Positions 19,011 to 29,163 are shown, counted from the first letter of the stretch. The stretch: DNA of 64,000 bases from Pseudomonadota bacterium (GCA_021782815.1 JAJXUO010000003.1:39191-103190); one strand, 5' to 3'. The notes: a model not told the origin generated them from the letters alone. Numbers and translations: made by a program.

Positions 19011-22000
19011 TTAAACCGAGAAATACTTGGCCTGGGGGTGCAGCAGCACGATGGCCGAGGTGCTCTGCTCCGGCTCCAGCTGCCATTCCTCCGACAGGCT
19101 CACCCCCACGCGCTCGGCCCCCAGCAGGGTCAGCAACTGGGCCTGATCCTCCAGATTTGGGCAGGCCGGGTAGCCGAAGGAATAGCGCGAGCCGCGATAA
19201 TGCTGTTTCAGCACGCTTTCCATGTCGCGGCCGTCCTCGGCGCCGAAGCCCAGCTCGCGGCGGATGCGGGCGTGCACATATTCGGCCAGGGCCTCGGTCA
19301 TCTCCACCCCCAGGCCGTGCAGATGCAGATAGTCGCGGTAGCGGTTCTCGGCGAACCACTGGCGCGCCACCTCGCTGGCCTGACGCCCCATGGTCACCAC
19401 CTGCAGACCGATGACGTCGCGCTCGCCGCTTCCGATGTCGCGCACGAAATCGGCGATGCACAGCCCGCCCTCGGCGGCCTGGCGCGGCAGGGCGAAGCGG
19501 GCGCATTCGCGCTGGCCGTCCTCTTCGAACAGGACCAGGGCATCGCCGTCGGCGGCGCATTTCCAATAGCCGTAGGCGGCCTTGGGCTGAAGAATGCCCT
19601 CTTTCTCACACGCCTTCAGCAGATCGACGGCCATGGGCTTCAGCTCCTTGTGCGCCCAGGCCTTCCAGTCTTCCAGGCTGCGGCCCGCCTTCTTGTAGCC
19701 CCACTGGAACTGATAGAGCATGGTCTCGTTGAGATAGCTCACCAGATTTTGCAGCGGCACCCGATCGATGACCCTGGCCCCCCAGAACGGCGGCACCGGC
19801 ACATCGTAGGCCCCGGCCAGTTCGGCGCGGCGCAGGGAGACCTCGGCCCAATCCACCGGCCGGGCCGGCTGGGCGGCCTGGCCCAGGGTGCGGCGCCGGT
19901 TGGCCGGACGCGCCACCCGCCGGGCCCGCGCCTCGTCCAGATAGTCGTCGAAGCGGCCCGAGGCGGCGCGGGCCATCAGATCGAGCCCGTCGAAGGCGTC
20001 GCGGGCATAGGCGACGCGTCCGGCGCCGTAGGCCGCCACGCAATCCTCCTCCACATAGGCCCGGGTCAGGGCGGCGCCGCCCAGCAGCACCGGCAGATCC
20101 AGACCCTCGCGGGTCATTTCCTCCAGGTTTTCGCGCATGACCACGGTGGATTTCACCAAAAGGCCCGACAGGCCGACGGCATCGGGGCGATGTTCGCGCA
20201 CCGCCGCCAGAATGGCGCCGATGGGCTGCTTGATGCCGAGATTGACCACCTTGTAGCCGTTGTTGGTAAGGATGATGTCCACCAGATTCTTGCCGATGTC
20301 GTGCACGTCGCCCTTCACCGTGGCCAGAACGATGGTTCCCTTGTGCTGGCCTTCCTGCTTCTCCATGTGGGGTTCCAGCACCGCCACCGCCGCCTTCATG
20401 GTTTCGGCCGATTGCAGCACGAAGGGCAGTTGCATCTTGCCGGCGCCGAACAGTTCGCCCACCACCTTCATGCCGTCCAGCAGCAGGGTGTTGATGATGT
20501 CGAGCGGCGTCCAGCTCTTCAGGGCCTCGGCCAGATCCTCCTCCAGGCCGGTGCGGTCGCCGTCGACGATGCGCTGCTTCAGGCGCTCCTCCACGGTGGC
20601 GGCCCGCACCTTTTCCTTCGGCCCGGCGCCGCTCTTGCCCTCGAACAGGGCGATGAAGGCCTGCAGCGGATCATAGCCGGGGGCGCGGCGGTCGAAGATC
20701 AGGTCCTCGGCCACCTTGACCTCCTCGGCCGGAATGGTGTGCAGCGGCAGGATCTTGCTGACATGGACGATGGCCCCGGTCATGCCGCGCTTGCAGGCGT
20801 GATCGAGGAACACCGAATTCAGCACGGTGCGCGCCGCCGCCTTCAGCCCGAACGACACGTTGGACAGGCCGAGGATGATCTGGCAGTCGGGCAGCTCGCG
20901 GGCGATGCGCTCGATGGCGTCCAGGGTATGGACGGCCAGCTTGCGGTCGTCCTCGTTGCCGGTGCAGATGGTGAAGGTCAGGGGATCGAACATCAGATCG
21001 GCGGCGGGCAGGCCGTGCCGCACCACGGCGAACTCGTAAAGGCGCCGGGCCAGGGCCAGCTTGGCGTCGGCGTCCTTGGCCATGCCCTCCTCGTCGATGG
21101 TCAGGGCGATCACCGCCGCGCCGAATTTGCGCGCCAGGGCCAGACGCGCCGCCGCCGGCTCCTCGCCATTCTCGAAATTGATGGAATTGAGAATGGCCTT
21201 GCCGCCATAGAGCTTCAGGGCCGCCTCCAGCACCGGCAGTTCGGTGCTGTCGATCACCAGCGGCGCCGTCACCGCGCCGCGCAGGCGGCTCACCACCTCG
21301 GTCATGTCGCGGATTTCATCGCGGCCGACGAAGGCGGTGCAGACATCCAGGGTATGGCTGCCTTCCCTGACCTGTTCGCGGGCCATGGCCACGGCGCCGT
21401 CCCAATCGCGGTTTTCCTGGCACTCGCGGAATTTCTTCGAGCCGTTGGCGTTGCAGCGCTCGCCGATGGACAGAAAGGCGTTTTCCTGGCGCAACGGCAC
21501 CTGGCCGTAGAGCGAGGCCACCGACGGCATCCAGTGCACGCTGCGCCGGGCCGGAACCGGGCGCGCCCCCTGGCCGCGGCGGCGCAGCATGGCGTCGATG
21601 GCGGCGATATGCTCCGGCGTGGTGCCGCAGCAGCCGCCCATGAGATTGATCTTGTCCTCGTCGAGGAAGCGCTCCTGCCACAGGGCCAGATCGGCGGGTG
21701 CCAGGGGATAGTGGGTCTGGCCGTCCACCAGTTCGGGCAGACCGGCATTGGGCTGCACCGAGATCAGCCCCGGCCAGTTGGCCGACAACCAGCGCACATG
21801 CTCGCTCATCTCCTGCGGGCCGGTGGCGCAGTTCAGGCCCATCAGCGGCACGTCGAGGGCGTGGATCACCGTGGCGGCGGCGGCGATATCGGCGCCCACC
21901 AGCAGGGTGCCGGTGGTTTCCACCGTCACCTGCACGAACACCGGCACCGCGCGGCGGGCCTCGTCGCGGGCGATCTTGACGGCGTTGACCGCCGCCTTGA

Positions 22001-22493
22001 TCTGCAAGGGGTCCTGGCAGGTTTCGATGAGCACGGCGTCGGCGCCGCCGGCCATCAGGCCCCGGGCCTGGGCCAGGAACGAGGCTTCCAGGCGGTCGTA
22101 ATCCACATGGCCCAGGCTGGGCAGCTTGGTGCCCGGCCCGATGGAGCCCAGCACGAAACGGGCGCGGCCGTCGGCGCGGAAGGGTTCGGCGGCCTCGCGC
22201 GCCAGCTCCACCGCCCGCTTGTTGATGTCGAAGGCCAGATCGGCGATGCCGAATTCGCCCAGGGTGAGCAGGCTGGCGCCGAAGGTGTTGGTTTCCACCA
22301 TGTCGGCCCCGGCGGCGTAATAGCGGCCGTGGATCTCGCGCACCAGATCGGGGCGCGACAGCACCAGGATGTCGGTGCAGTTCTCATGGCCCTGGAAATC
22401 GTCCAGGGTCAGGCTCATGCCCTGAATCTGCGAGCCGAAGCCGCCGTCGCACAGCAGCACCCGTTGGGACAGATGATCGAGAATGGCACTCAT
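19011..22493 (-). CDS. metH: Cobalamin-dependent methionine synthase
   Basis: 1160 residues, full-length MetH. It transfers a methyl group from 5-methyltetrahydrofolate through cobalamin to homocysteine. The homocysteine module has the zinc-binding GGCCGT near 286-291. The pterin module follows (SIGERCNANGS...). The B12 module carries DVHDIGKN, with the cobalt-binding His near residue 730. The C-terminal activation domain has RYSFGYPACP near 1107 for SAM. It starts 15 bases after metF and shares its operon and presumed SahR-type control. An opposite-strand reading of similar length (18897-23465) is a shadow. Confidence 0.97.
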   Translation of the reverse strand: MSAILDHLSQRVLLCDGGFGSQIQGMSLTLDDFQGHENCTDILVLSRPDLVREIHGRYYAAGADMVETNTFGASLLTLGEFGIADLAFDINKRAVELAREAAEPFRADGRARFVLGSIGPGTKLPSLGHVDYDRLEASFLAQARGLMAGGADAVLIETCQDPLQIKAAVNAVKIARDEARRAVPVFVQVTVETTGTLLVGADIAAAATVIHALDVPLMGLNCATGPQEMSEHVRWLSANWPGLISVQPNAGLPELVDGQTHYPLAPADLALWQERFLDEDKINLMGGCCGTTPEHIAAIDAMLRRRGQGARPVPARRSVHWMPSVASLYGQVPLRQENAFLSIGERCNANGSKKFRECQENRDWDGAVAMAREQVREGSHTLDVCTAFVGRDEIRDMTEVVSRLRGAVTAPLVIDSTELPVLEAALKLYGGKAILNSINFENGEEPAAARLALARKFGAAVIALTIDEEGMAKDADAKLALARRLYEFAVVRHGLPAADLMFDPLTFTICTGNEDDRKLAVHTLDAIERIARELPDCQIILGLSNVSFGLKAAARTVLNSVFLDHACKRGMTGAIVHVSKILPLHTIPAEEVKVAEDLIFDRRAPGYDPLQAFIALFEGKSGAGPKEKVRAATVEERLKQRIVDGDRTGLEEDLAEALKSWTPLDIINTLLLDGMKVVGELFGAGKMQLPFVLQSAETMKAAVAVLEPHMEKQEGQHKGTIVLATVKGDVHDIGKNLVDIILTNNGYKVVNLGIKQPIGAILAAVREHRPDAVGLSGLLVKSTVVMRENLEEMTREGLDLPVLLGGAALTRAYVEEDCVAAYGAGRVAYARDAFDGLDLMARAASGRFDDYLDEARARRVARPANRRRTLGQAAQPARPVDWAEVSLRRAELAGAYDVPVPPFWGARVIDRVPLQNLVSYLNETMLYQFQWGYKKAGRSLEDWKAWAHKELKPMAVDLLKACEKEGILQPKAAYGYWKCAADGDALVLFEEDGQRECARFALPRQAAEGGLCIADFVRDIGSGERDVIGLQVVTMGRQASEVARQWFAENRYRDYLHLHGLGVEMTEALAEYVHARIRRELGFGAEDGRDMESVLKQHYRGSRYSFGYPACPNLEDQAQLLTLLGAERVGVSLSEEWQLEPEQSTSAIVLLHPQAKYFSV

Positions 22494-22508
22494 GCTTTGC
22501 GGTCCTTC

Positions 22509-23408
22509 TTAGGAGGCTTTGCCGCGCACGCCCAGAATATGGCAGATGGCGTAGGAAAGATCGGCGCGGTTCAAGGTATAGAAATGGAACTCCGACACCC
22601 CGCCCGCCACCAGGGCGCGGCACTGTTCGGCGGCCACGGTGGCCGCCACCAGGCGGCGGGTGTCGGGATCGTCGTCGAGGCCGGCGAAGAGGTCCGCCAT
22701 CCAGCCCGGCACGCCGGTGCCGCAGGCGGCGGAGAATTTCACCACCTGGGCGAAATTGGTCACCGGCAGGATGCCGGGCACGATGGGCACGGCAATGCCG
22801 GCGGCAGCGGCGCGGTCGCGGAAGCGCAGGAACACGTCGACATCGAAAAAGTACTGGCTGATGGCCCGGCTGGCCCCGGCCTCCACCTTGCGTTTCAGAT
22901 TGTCGAGATCGGCCTCGGGCGACAGGGCGTCGGGATGGGTCTCGGGATAGGCGGCGACGCTGATCTCGAAATCGGCCACCCGCTTCAACCCGGCCACCAG
23001 ATCGGCGGCATAGGCGTAGCCTTGCGGATGCGGCTGATAGCGGCCGCCTTCGGGCGGATCGCCGCGCAACGCCACGATATGGCGGATGCCCTCGTCCCAA
23101 TAGCGGCGGGCGATGTCGTCCACCTCGCCCCTGGAGGCGGCCACGCAGGTCAGATGCGCCGCCGGTTTCAAGCCGGTGTCGCGGGCGATGCGGGTCACGG
23201 TGTCGTGGGTGCGCTCGCGGGTGCCGCCGCCGGCGCCGTAGGTCACCGAGACGAACTGCGGCGCCAGCGGTTCCAGGCGCTTCACGCAGTCCCACAGCGC
23301 CTCCTGCATCTTGTCGGTCTTGGGGGGAAAGAACTCGAACGACACCTTGAGATCGGCGCCGGGCCGGGCCACGGGCAGGATGGGGGCGGGCGAACGGGGA
23401 TCGTGCAT
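22509..23408 (-). CDS. metF: 5,10-methylenetetrahydrofolate reductase
   Basis: 299 residues from the ATG at 23408, with GGGAGGAAAA upstream. This flavoprotein makes the 5-methyl-THF used by MetH. The N-terminal VSFEFFPPKT motif and ALRGDPPEG loop are typical of the family, as is the C-terminal HFYTLNR. It is separated from the ArsR-methyltransferase gene by 4 bases and from metH by 15, so the three form one operon. Confidence 0.96.
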   Translation of the reverse strand: MHDPRSPAPILPVARPGADLKVSFEFFPPKTDKMQEALWDCVKRLEPLAPQFVSVTYGAGGGTRERTHDTVTRIARDTGLKPAAHLTCVAASRGEVDDIARRYWDEGIRHIVALRGDPPEGGRYQPHPQGYAYAADLVAGLKRVADFEISVAAYPETHPDALSPEADLDNLKRKVEAGASRAISQYFFDVDVFLRFRDRAAAAGIAVPIVPGILPVTNFAQVVKFSAACGTGVPGWMADLFAGLDDDPDTRRLVAATVAAEQCRALVAGGVSEFHFYTLNRADLSYAICHILGVRGKAS

Positions 23409-23412
23409 GACT

Positions 23413-24378
23413 TTATTTTCCTCCCTGGGCCGGACGGCGCTCGGCCAGCCAGAATACGACGGTGAGCGACGCGCCGGGCAGGCGGCGGACCGAAACCAGC
23501 GCCAGGCCCGCATGCTCGCACCACTGCGCCACCTCGTCATCGGAAAAGCCCAGGCGGCGATGATTGTGCTCGATACGCAGCATTTCCAGATGATGCGGGG
23601 CGAAATCCACCAGGGCCAAGCGGCCGCCGGGGCGCAGGATACGGGCCGCCTCGGCCACCGCCGCCGCCGGAGCATCGGCGAAATGCAGCACCTGATGCAG
23701 CACGGCGACGTCGAAGGCGGCATCGGCGAAAGGCAGGGCGTACATGTCGCCCTGACGCACCGCGCACTGGTCGAGCCCGGCCTTATCGAGATTGGCCCGG
23801 GCCAGGGCCAGCATCTCGCGCGAGGCGTCGATGCCCTCGGCCCGCTCGGCCAGGGGGCCCAGCACTTCTAAAAGGCGGCCGGTGCCGGTGCCGATATCGA
23901 GAAGATCGCCGATGGGGCGGGCGGTCAGCGCGGCCCGCAGCATGGCCTCCACCTCGGCCTCATCCCCGTGCAGGGCGCGCAGTTCGGCCCAGCGCCCGGC
24001 ATTGGCGCGGAAATAAGCGGCGGCGGCGGCGGCGCGCTCCGCCTTCAAGGCCAGCAGCCGCGCATGGTCGCGGGCCAGATCCGGATCATCCGGCGGCAAT
24101 TGCGCCAGAACCTGGCGGGCCAGGGCGCCGCCGGGCCCACGCCGGGCGGCGCGGTAAAGCACCCAGGCGCCTTCGGGGATACGCTCCAGGAGGCCGCCTT
24201 CGCACATCACCTTCAGATGGCGCGACACCCGGGGCTGGCTTTGCCCCAGAAGCCCCACCAGATCGGAGACCGTGAGTTCGCCCCGGGCGCATAGCGCCAG
24301 CAGCCGCAGCCGCGTCGGCTCGGCCACCGCCCGCAAGGCCGTTAGAAGCTCCTCCACATCACCCTCCAGCGCAAACAC
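23413..24378 (-). CDS. ArsR-family regulator fused to SAM-dependent methyltransferase domain (SahR-like)
   Basis: 321 residues. The N-terminal ArsR winged helix (about 8-85, AVAEPTRLRLLALCARGELTVSDLV, RVSRHLKVM) lacks an obvious metal-binding Cys cluster. The C-terminal class I methyltransferase fold (about 135-310) has LLDIGTGTGRLLEVL (motif I) and VLHQVLHFAD. As first gene of the metF-metH operon with a palindrome at 24384-24405 just upstream, it is best read as the SahR-type regulator of methionine metabolism, in which the methyltransferase domain senses S-adenosylhomocysteine. The role is inferred from context and known SahR regulons; enzymatic activity is possible but not indicated. Confidence 0.85.
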   Translation of the reverse strand: MFALEGDVEELLTALRAVAEPTRLRLLALCARGELTVSDLVGLLGQSQPRVSRHLKVMCEGGLLERIPEGAWVLYRAARRGPGGALARQVLAQLPPDDPDLARDHARLLALKAERAAAAAAYFRANAGRWAELRALHGDEAEVEAMLRAALTARPIGDLLDIGTGTGRLLEVLGPLAERAEGIDASREMLALARANLDKAGLDQCAVRQGDMYALPFADAAFDVAVLHQVLHFADAPAAAVAEAARILRPGGRLALVDFAPHHLEMLRIEHNHRRLGFSDDEVAQWCEHAGLALVSVRRLPGASLTVVFWLAERRPAQGGK

Positions 24379-24383
24379 AAAAC

Positions 24384-24405
24384 GATATAAACATATCTTT
24401 ATATC
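24384..24405. promoter_or_regulatory. 22-bp palindromic operator of the metF-metH operon
   Basis: Half-sites GATATAAA (24384-24391) and TTTATATC (24398-24405) around a six-base ATAT-containing centre; 20 of 22 positions are self-complementary. It is very AT-rich in a GC-rich neighbourhood and ends 6 bases before the ArsR-methyltransferase start, fitting autoregulation by that protein. Confidence 0.8.
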
Positions 24406-24553
24406 AATTCAAAGCCTGAAGTGAACATGAAGGCTTTTTCCTCAAGCGCTCTGGTCATTTCACCGCCGCTATGATAACCAGATCGATTGAGGGTTTCGGT
24501 CGGCCTTCCTTGTTGCTGACCGAGGTGGAGCAGCAGTCTTGTTGGACGGGAAC

Positions 24554-25396
24554 ATGCCTTTGACTCTTTTGGGAAAATTTGCTCTGCGGGCCGGTGCGGC
24601 CGCAGCCGTTGCCGTGACTTTGGCCGGTTGCGCCACGCCGCCGCCCGATGACGATCCGGATGCCAAGGCCGAATACGCCCAGATCAACGATCCGCTGGAG
24701 CCGACCAACCGCGCCGTCTTCGCCTTCAACGATCGCGTGTACCGCTATGTGTTCAACCCCATCGACAGCGGTTACCGCGCCGTCGTGCCGCCGTTCGGCC
24801 GCGACCGCGTCTCCGACTTCGTGGACAACCTGAAGTCGCCGCTCTATCTCGGCAACGATCTGTTGCAGGGCAACGTCAAATTCGCCGGCGTCACCCTGGG
24901 CCGCTTCCTGCTCAACTCCACCTTCGGCGTACTGGGCATCATGGACGTGGCCACGCCCATGGGTCTGCCCGGCCACAGCTCCGACTTCGGCCAGACCCTG
25001 GGGGTGTGGGGCGTGGGTGAAGGCCCCTATCTGGTGCTGCCGCTCATCGGTCCCTCCAACCCGCGCGACGCCACCGGCTATGCCGTGGAATGGTTCGGCG
25101 ATCCGGTCGACATCTATCTCGACGATCACGATCTGCAGTGGGCCAGCTGGACCCATACCGGCGTGAACGCCCTGGTGACCGAAGACGATTACCGCGACCT
25201 GCTGGATGATGTGCGCCGCACCTCGCTGGATTATTATTCGGCGGTGCGCAGCCTCTATCGCCAGCGCCGCGCCGCCGAAATCAAAAACGGTAAGAACCCC
25301 GGTGCCTACGCGCCGCCGCCGAAATCGGTGGCCAACCCGCCGCATGGCGGACAAACCGCGCAAGTGCCCGCCAAGACCGTTTCAACCGAGGAATAA
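24554..25396 (+). CDS. mlaA: Outer-membrane lipoprotein MlaA (VacJ)
   Basis: 280 residues from the ATG at 24554. The signal sequence ends with the lipobox LAGC (Cys26). The mature protein shows the MlaA features NDPLEPTNRAVFAFN, FVDNLKSP and RFLLNSTFG. It takes mislocalised phospholipids from the outer leaflet and passes them to MlaC. A TTG 15 bases further upstream could also start the frame, but ATG with GACGGG upstream is preferred. mlaC follows after 2 bases; the MlaFED transporter genes are not in the window. Confidence 0.93.
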   Translation: MPLTLLGKFALRAGAAAAVAVTLAGCATPPPDDDPDAKAEYAQINDPLEPTNRAVFAFNDRVYRYVFNPIDSGYRAVVPPFGRDRVSDFVDNLKSPLYLGNDLLQGNVKFAGVTLGRFLLNSTFGVLGIMDVATPMGLPGHSSDFGQTLGVWGVGEGPYLVLPLIGPSNPRDATGYAVEWFGDPVDIYLDDHDLQWASWTHTGVNALVTEDDYRDLLDDVRRTSLDYYSAVRSLYRQRRAAEIKNGKNPGAYAPPPKSVANPPHGGQTAQVPAKTVSTEE

Positions 25397-25398
25397 CC

Positions 25399-26028
25399 AT
25401 GTACCGACGCACCCTGATCAAGGCCGTGTTCGGCCTGGCGCTGGGCTTTGCCGTCCTTCCCGCCATGGCCCGGGCCGAGCCTTCGGTCGACCAGGCCGGT
25501 AAATTCGTCACCTCCCTGGCCAACAGCGCCATCACCATGGTGGCCGACAAGAGCCTGAACGAAAACGAGCGCGACGAACGCTTCCGCAAGCTGTTCGTGG
25601 CCAATTTCGATATCCCGGCCATCGGCAAGTTCGTGCTGGCGCGCTACTGGCGCGTGGCCACCCCCGAACAGCGCGGCGAGTTCCTGAAACTGTTCGAGGA
25701 CCAGCAGGTGCTGACCTGGGCGCACCGCTTCAAGGACTATAGCGGCGAACAGCTGCAGGTGGCCGGCGGCGAGCGGGAAAACGCCCACGAATGGCTGATC
25801 AACAGCCAGATCACCCGCATCAAGGGTCCGCCCATTCCGGTGCAATGGCGCCTGCGCGACGAGCCGGACGGCAGCTACCGCGTGACCGACCTGATCGTGG
25901 AAGGAGTCAGCATGGCCATCACCCAGCGCTCCGATTACGCGTCGGTTCTGCAGGGCATGAGCGGCCATATCGACCAGTTGCTGTCCTCCATGCGCACCAA
26001 GATCGACCAGATGAAGGCGGCGGGCTGA
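25399..26028 (+). CDS. mlaC: Periplasmic phospholipid-binding protein MlaC
   Basis: 209 residues with a Sec signal peptide (cleavage after ARA, about residue 26). The Tgt2/MlaC domain shows RFRKLFVANFDIPAIGKFVLARYWR and YRVTDLIVEGVSMA. It carries phospholipids between MlaA in the outer membrane and MlaFEDB in the inner membrane. Cotranscribed with mlaA and followed by a strong terminator. Confidence 0.93.
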   Translation: MYRRTLIKAVFGLALGFAVLPAMARAEPSVDQAGKFVTSLANSAITMVADKSLNENERDERFRKLFVANFDIPAIGKFVLARYWRVATPEQRGEFLKLFEDQQVLTWAHRFKDYSGEQLQVAGGERENAHEWLINSQITRIKGPPIPVQWRLRDEPDGSYRVTDLIVEGVSMAITQRSDYASVLQGMSGHIDQLLSSMRTKIDQMKAAG

Positions 26029-26059
26029 CCGCCTCCGCCCAACAGAGACCGCAGTTTTT

Positions 26060-26088
26060 AAAAGGCACCCTTTCGGGTGCCTTTTTTT
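26060..26088 (+). terminator. Rho-independent terminator after mlaC
   Basis: AAAGGCACCC (26061-26070), loop TTTC, GGGTGCCTTT (26075-26084), then a continuing T-run to 26088. Confidence 0.95.
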
Positions 26089-26220
26089 GTTCTCCTCCGC
26101 CCTTCTCCACCTTTCGGCTTCCGCCCAGATCCATGGTGATAGATAGGATTTCGCGCTGCATAGGCCTTTGGTAGCAGGGGTCTTGTTCCTGGTTTTTTCC
26201 CGCCGGCAAGCGTCCTAAAA

Positions 26221-26244
26221 TCACATGTGAAAAATGTCATATGA
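26221..26244. promoter_or_regulatory. Two adjacent perfect palindromes upstream of the FIST chemoreceptor
   Basis: TCACATGTGA (26221-26230) and TCATATGA (26237-26244), with centres about 15 bases apart, in a locally AT-rich stretch 50-75 bases before the gene. Candidate tandem operator or promoter region. Confidence 0.45.
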
Positions 26245-26294
26245 AACAACGGCGCGGCGAAACGCGCCGCCAGCCGGGGAAGGGGACACCAGAC

Positions 26295-28244
26295 ATGCCC
26301 ACCACATCCGAGAGCAGCGCCTTCATCCGCGCCATCGAAACCGATGCCGCCCTGACGGGGCTGAGCGCGCAATCCTTCCTGTTCGAGGGCGCCCAGGCGG
26401 CCTTCTGCGTCGCCTTCCTGTCGCCCAATATCGACTTTCAAGGAATCAGCGCGGCGCTGTCGCGCCTGGCCGGGGCCACGCCGCTGCTGGCGGTGAGCAC
26501 CGCCGGCGAACTGTGCGCCACCTCCGGCGGGCTCTATAAATCCACCGGCGGCGCCTGGCAAAGCGTGGTGGTGCAGATCTTTTCGCCGCAATTGCTGGCC
26601 GAGGTCAGCCTGCATGCCGTGCCCCTGCATAACGACGATATCCGCAAGGGCGCGCCCAATCTGGCGCGCGAGGAACGGGTGGCGCGCATCGCCGGATCCC
26701 TGGCGCAGATCCGCCCCCCTTTCACCATCGACGCCGCCGATACCCTGGCCCTGACCTATGTGGACGGCCTCTCGGCCTGTGAGAATTATCTGATGGAGGC
26801 GGTCTATCACACCGGCGCCTTCCCCTGCCTGTTCGTTGGCGGCTCGGCCGGCGGCACCTTCGATTTCAAACACACCTACCTTTATGACGGCCGCCGCGTA
26901 CTGGAAAACCATGCCGTCATCGCCTTCCTGAAACTGGCGCCCGGCATGCGGTACGGCGCCTTCAAAAGCCAGAATTTCCGCAAGACCGGCAAATCGGTGG
27001 TGGTGGTGGACGCCGATGCCGACCGCCGGGTGGTGACCGGCGTGCTGGACGAAAGCGCCAACCGGGTCATTCCCGTCACCGAGGCCTGGAGCCGCATCCT
27101 GGGCACCACCCCCGACAAACTGGGCGACAAACTGGCCGGACACACCTTCGGCGTGGAGCTGAACGGCGAGCTGTTCGTGCGCTCCATTTCCGGCATCGAT
27201 GCGCAGCAGGGCAGCATGTCGTTCTTCTGCGACCTCTCCTCGGGCGATGAACTGCTGCTGCTGGAGGCCACCGGCTTCGTCGATCAGACCAGGCGCGATC
27301 TCGAGGCCTTTCTGCGGGATAAGCCGCCCGCCGTCGGCGCCATTCTCAACGACTGCATCCTGCGCCGCCTCAACAACGAGCAGGCGCTGTCCGGCCTGGC
27401 CGGCACCTGGAACATGCCCGCCGCCGGCTTTTCCACCTTCGGCGAGCTTTTCGGCATCAACATCAACCAGACCCTGTCGGCGGTGGTGTTCTTCGACGCC
27501 CGCAACCAACCGTTCCACGACGATTTCGTCGACCGTTTTCCGGTGCATTACGCCCGCTTCAACGAGCATTTCCTGCGCAGCCGCTATAACGGCGTGCAGG
27601 TGCTGAACCGCCTGCGCAACGCCCTGATCCACCGCCTGCTGACCTTCCTGCACGATAACGAAAGCATGACCCGGCAGATCGAGGGCATCGTCACCCAGGC
27701 CGGCGAGATCCGTCAGAACATCCAGGCGGTGATGTCCGGCTTCAACGCCACCGCCAATGCGGCCGATAATCTCGATTCCGAAGCCCTGAACCAGAGCTTC
27801 TCGGCCCTGGGCGGCTATACCTCGGGCCTGCGCGACGTGCTGAAGATCATCGACACCATCGCCGGGCAGACCAATCTTCTGGCCCTCAATGCCACCATCG
27901 AGGCGGCGCGGGCCGGCGACGCCGGCAAGGGTTTCGCCGTGGTGGCCGGCGAGGTGAAGAAACTGGCCAACGACACCAAGGCCTCGCTGGGGCGCACCCA
28001 AAGCTCCATCACCGGCATGGAACAGGCCCTGTCCGGGCTGGGCACCACCATCGACGCCGCCCGCGGCCGCTTCCAGGCCAGCGAGCAGCGCTATCAGTCG
28101 GCCATCGGCCAGGTGCAGTCCATCGTGCAACTGACCGGGCAGATCGAAAGCACCCTGACCTCCCTCAATCAGACGGTGGAGCGCCAGGTGGCGGGCCTGA
28201 ACGGCCTCGACGCCGAGATCACCCTGCTGGCGCGGCTGGAATAG
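26295..28244 (+). CDS. Soluble FIST-domain methyl-accepting chemotaxis protein
   Basis: 649 residues from the ATG at 26295, with GGGGAAGGGGA upstream. No membrane span is visible, so it is cytoplasmic. A FIST_N domain (about 15-215, [25 protein letters not shown]) and FIST_C (about 230-385) form a predicted small-ligand (amino-acid-like) sensor. The C-terminal third is a chemoreceptor signalling hairpin with the conserved tip [17 protein letters not shown]...[13 protein letters not shown] (about 530-575). It signals to CheA/CheW, which are not in this window. No CheR-binding pentapeptide is seen at the end. Its 3' end overlaps the convergent LysR gene by 26 bases. Confidence 0.93.
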   Translation: MPTTSESSAFIRAIETDAALTGLSAQSFLFEGAQAAFCVAFLSPNIDFQGISAALSRLAGATPLLAVSTAGELCATSGGLYKSTGGAWQSVVVQIFSPQLLAEVSLHAVPLHNDDIRKGAPNLAREERVARIAGSLAQIRPPFTIDAADTLALTYVDGLSACENYLMEAVYHTGAFPCLFVGGSAGGTFDFKHTYLYDGRRVLENHAVIAFLKLAPGMRYGAFKSQNFRKTGKSVVVVDADADRRVVTGVLDESANRVIPVTEAWSRILGTTPDKLGDKLAGHTFGVELNGELFVRSISGIDAQQGSMSFFCDLSSGDELLLLEATGFVDQTRRDLEAFLRDKPPAVGAILNDCILRRLNNEQALSGLAGTWNMPAAGFSTFGELFGININQTLSAVVFFDARNQPFHDDFVDRFPVHYARFNEHFLRSRYNGVQVLNRLRNALIHRLLTFLHDNESMTRQIEGIVTQAGEIRQNIQAVMSGFNATANAADNLDSEALNQSFSALGGYTSGLRDVLKIIDTIAGQTNLLALNATIEAARAGDAGKGFAVVAGEVKKLANDTKASLGRTQSSITGMEQALSGLGTTIDAARGRFQASEQRYQSAIGQVQSIVQLTGQIESTLTSLNQTVERQVAGLNGLDAEITLLARLE

Positions 28245-29094
28245 GCGGAGCCTCTTTCCCGGTCAGGCTTTCGGCCAGGGCCTCGATACGGGCGGCGGGC
28301 GCCCCCTTGCGCCAGATCAGCAGGGTGCGCACCCGCCCGTCGGGCCGCAGCGGCTCGGCGGCCAGGCGGTCGCGGCCCTCGTACCCCGCCAGCAGGCTGG
28401 CCGGGGCCAGGGTGATGCCCATGCCCGCCGCCACGCAGCCGAGAATGACCTGGTGGGAATTGATTTCCACGATGCGGTCGGCGGCCATGCCGGCCCGGCA
28501 CACCCAATCCTCCAAACGGCGGCGGTAGCTGCAGCCGGGGCGGAAGGTGAGCAGCGTCACCGCCGCGCCGGGCCGCACCTCGCTGCCGAGCGGGCGCAGG
28601 ATCAAGAGATCCTCGTCATAGATGGCCCGGCTCTCCAGGCGCGGATCCTCCACCGGCTCGGCCACCAGGGCGGCATCGAGATCGCCGCGCAGCACCTGGG
28701 CGATCAGCGGCTGGGTCGACTCGGTCTTCAGATCCAGGGTAATGCCGGGATAACGGCGATGAAACGCCGCCAGCGGCCCCGGCAGCCGCACCGCCGCCGT
28801 GCTTTCCATGGCCCCCAGCCGCAACAGGCCGCTAAGGTCGCCGCCACGCACGGCGGCGCGCGCCTCGTCGGCCAGATCCAGCAGCCGCTCGGCATAGCCC
28901 AGCAGCACCTGTCCGGCCGGGGCCAGCACCACCCCCCGCCCCTGCCGGGCAAAGAGCTGAACCCCCAGATCCTCTTCCAGGCTTTTGATGCGGGCGGTGA
29001 CGTTGGACTGCACGCGGTTGAGACGCGCCGCCGCCCGGGTGATGCCGCCGCACTCCACCACGGCGCGGAAGGTCAGGAGGTCCGTGAGATCCAT
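28219..29094 (-). CDS. LysR-type transcriptional regulator (divergent from EamA transporter)
   Basis: 291 residues from the ATG at 29094, preceded by GGGAGAG. An in-frame ATG at 29133 lacks a ribosome site. The HTH (about 1-60, [21 protein letters not shown]) and an effector domain resembling those of regulators linked to small exporters are present. It is divergent from an EamA permease with a T-N11-A dyad between them, so it probably controls that exporter. Confidence 0.9.
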   Translation of the reverse strand: MDLTDLLTFRAVVECGGITRAAARLNRVQSNVTARIKSLEEDLGVQLFARQGRGVVLAPAGQVLLGYAERLLDLADEARAAVRGGDLSGLLRLGAMESTAAVRLPGPLAAFHRRYPGITLDLKTESTQPLIAQVLRGDLDAALVAEPVEDPRLESRAIYDEDLLILRPLGSEVRPGAAVTLLTFRPGCSYRRRLEDWVCRAGMAADRIVEINSHQVILGCVAAGMGITLAPASLLAGYEGRDRLAAEPLRPDGRVRTLLIWRKGAPAARIEALAESLTGKEAPPIPAAPAG

Positions 29095-29127
29095 TATTCT
29101 CTCCCGGTGATATTTAACATCTATATA

Positions 29128-29143
29128 ATTCATTTTTTATGAT
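29128..29143. promoter_or_regulatory. Candidate LysR box (T-N11-A)
   Basis: ATTCAT (29128-29133) and ATGAT (29139-29143) flank a T-run and fit the T-N11-A rule (T29130, A29142). It lies between the divergent LysR and EamA starts. Confidence 0.5.
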
Positions 29144-29163
29144 TTGTCGATGCGTATAGGGTT

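Noticed and set aside
18897..23465. 1522-codon open frame on the plus strand
   Set aside because: It is the complement of metH, metF and yciI. Its translation is rich in His/Gln/Gly repeats without domains, a known artefact of GC-rich codon bias.
24379..24553. SAM or SAH riboswitch upstream of the metF-metH operon
   Set aside because: The regulator starts only about 6 bases from the palindrome, leaving no room for an aptamer; the operator explains the region better.
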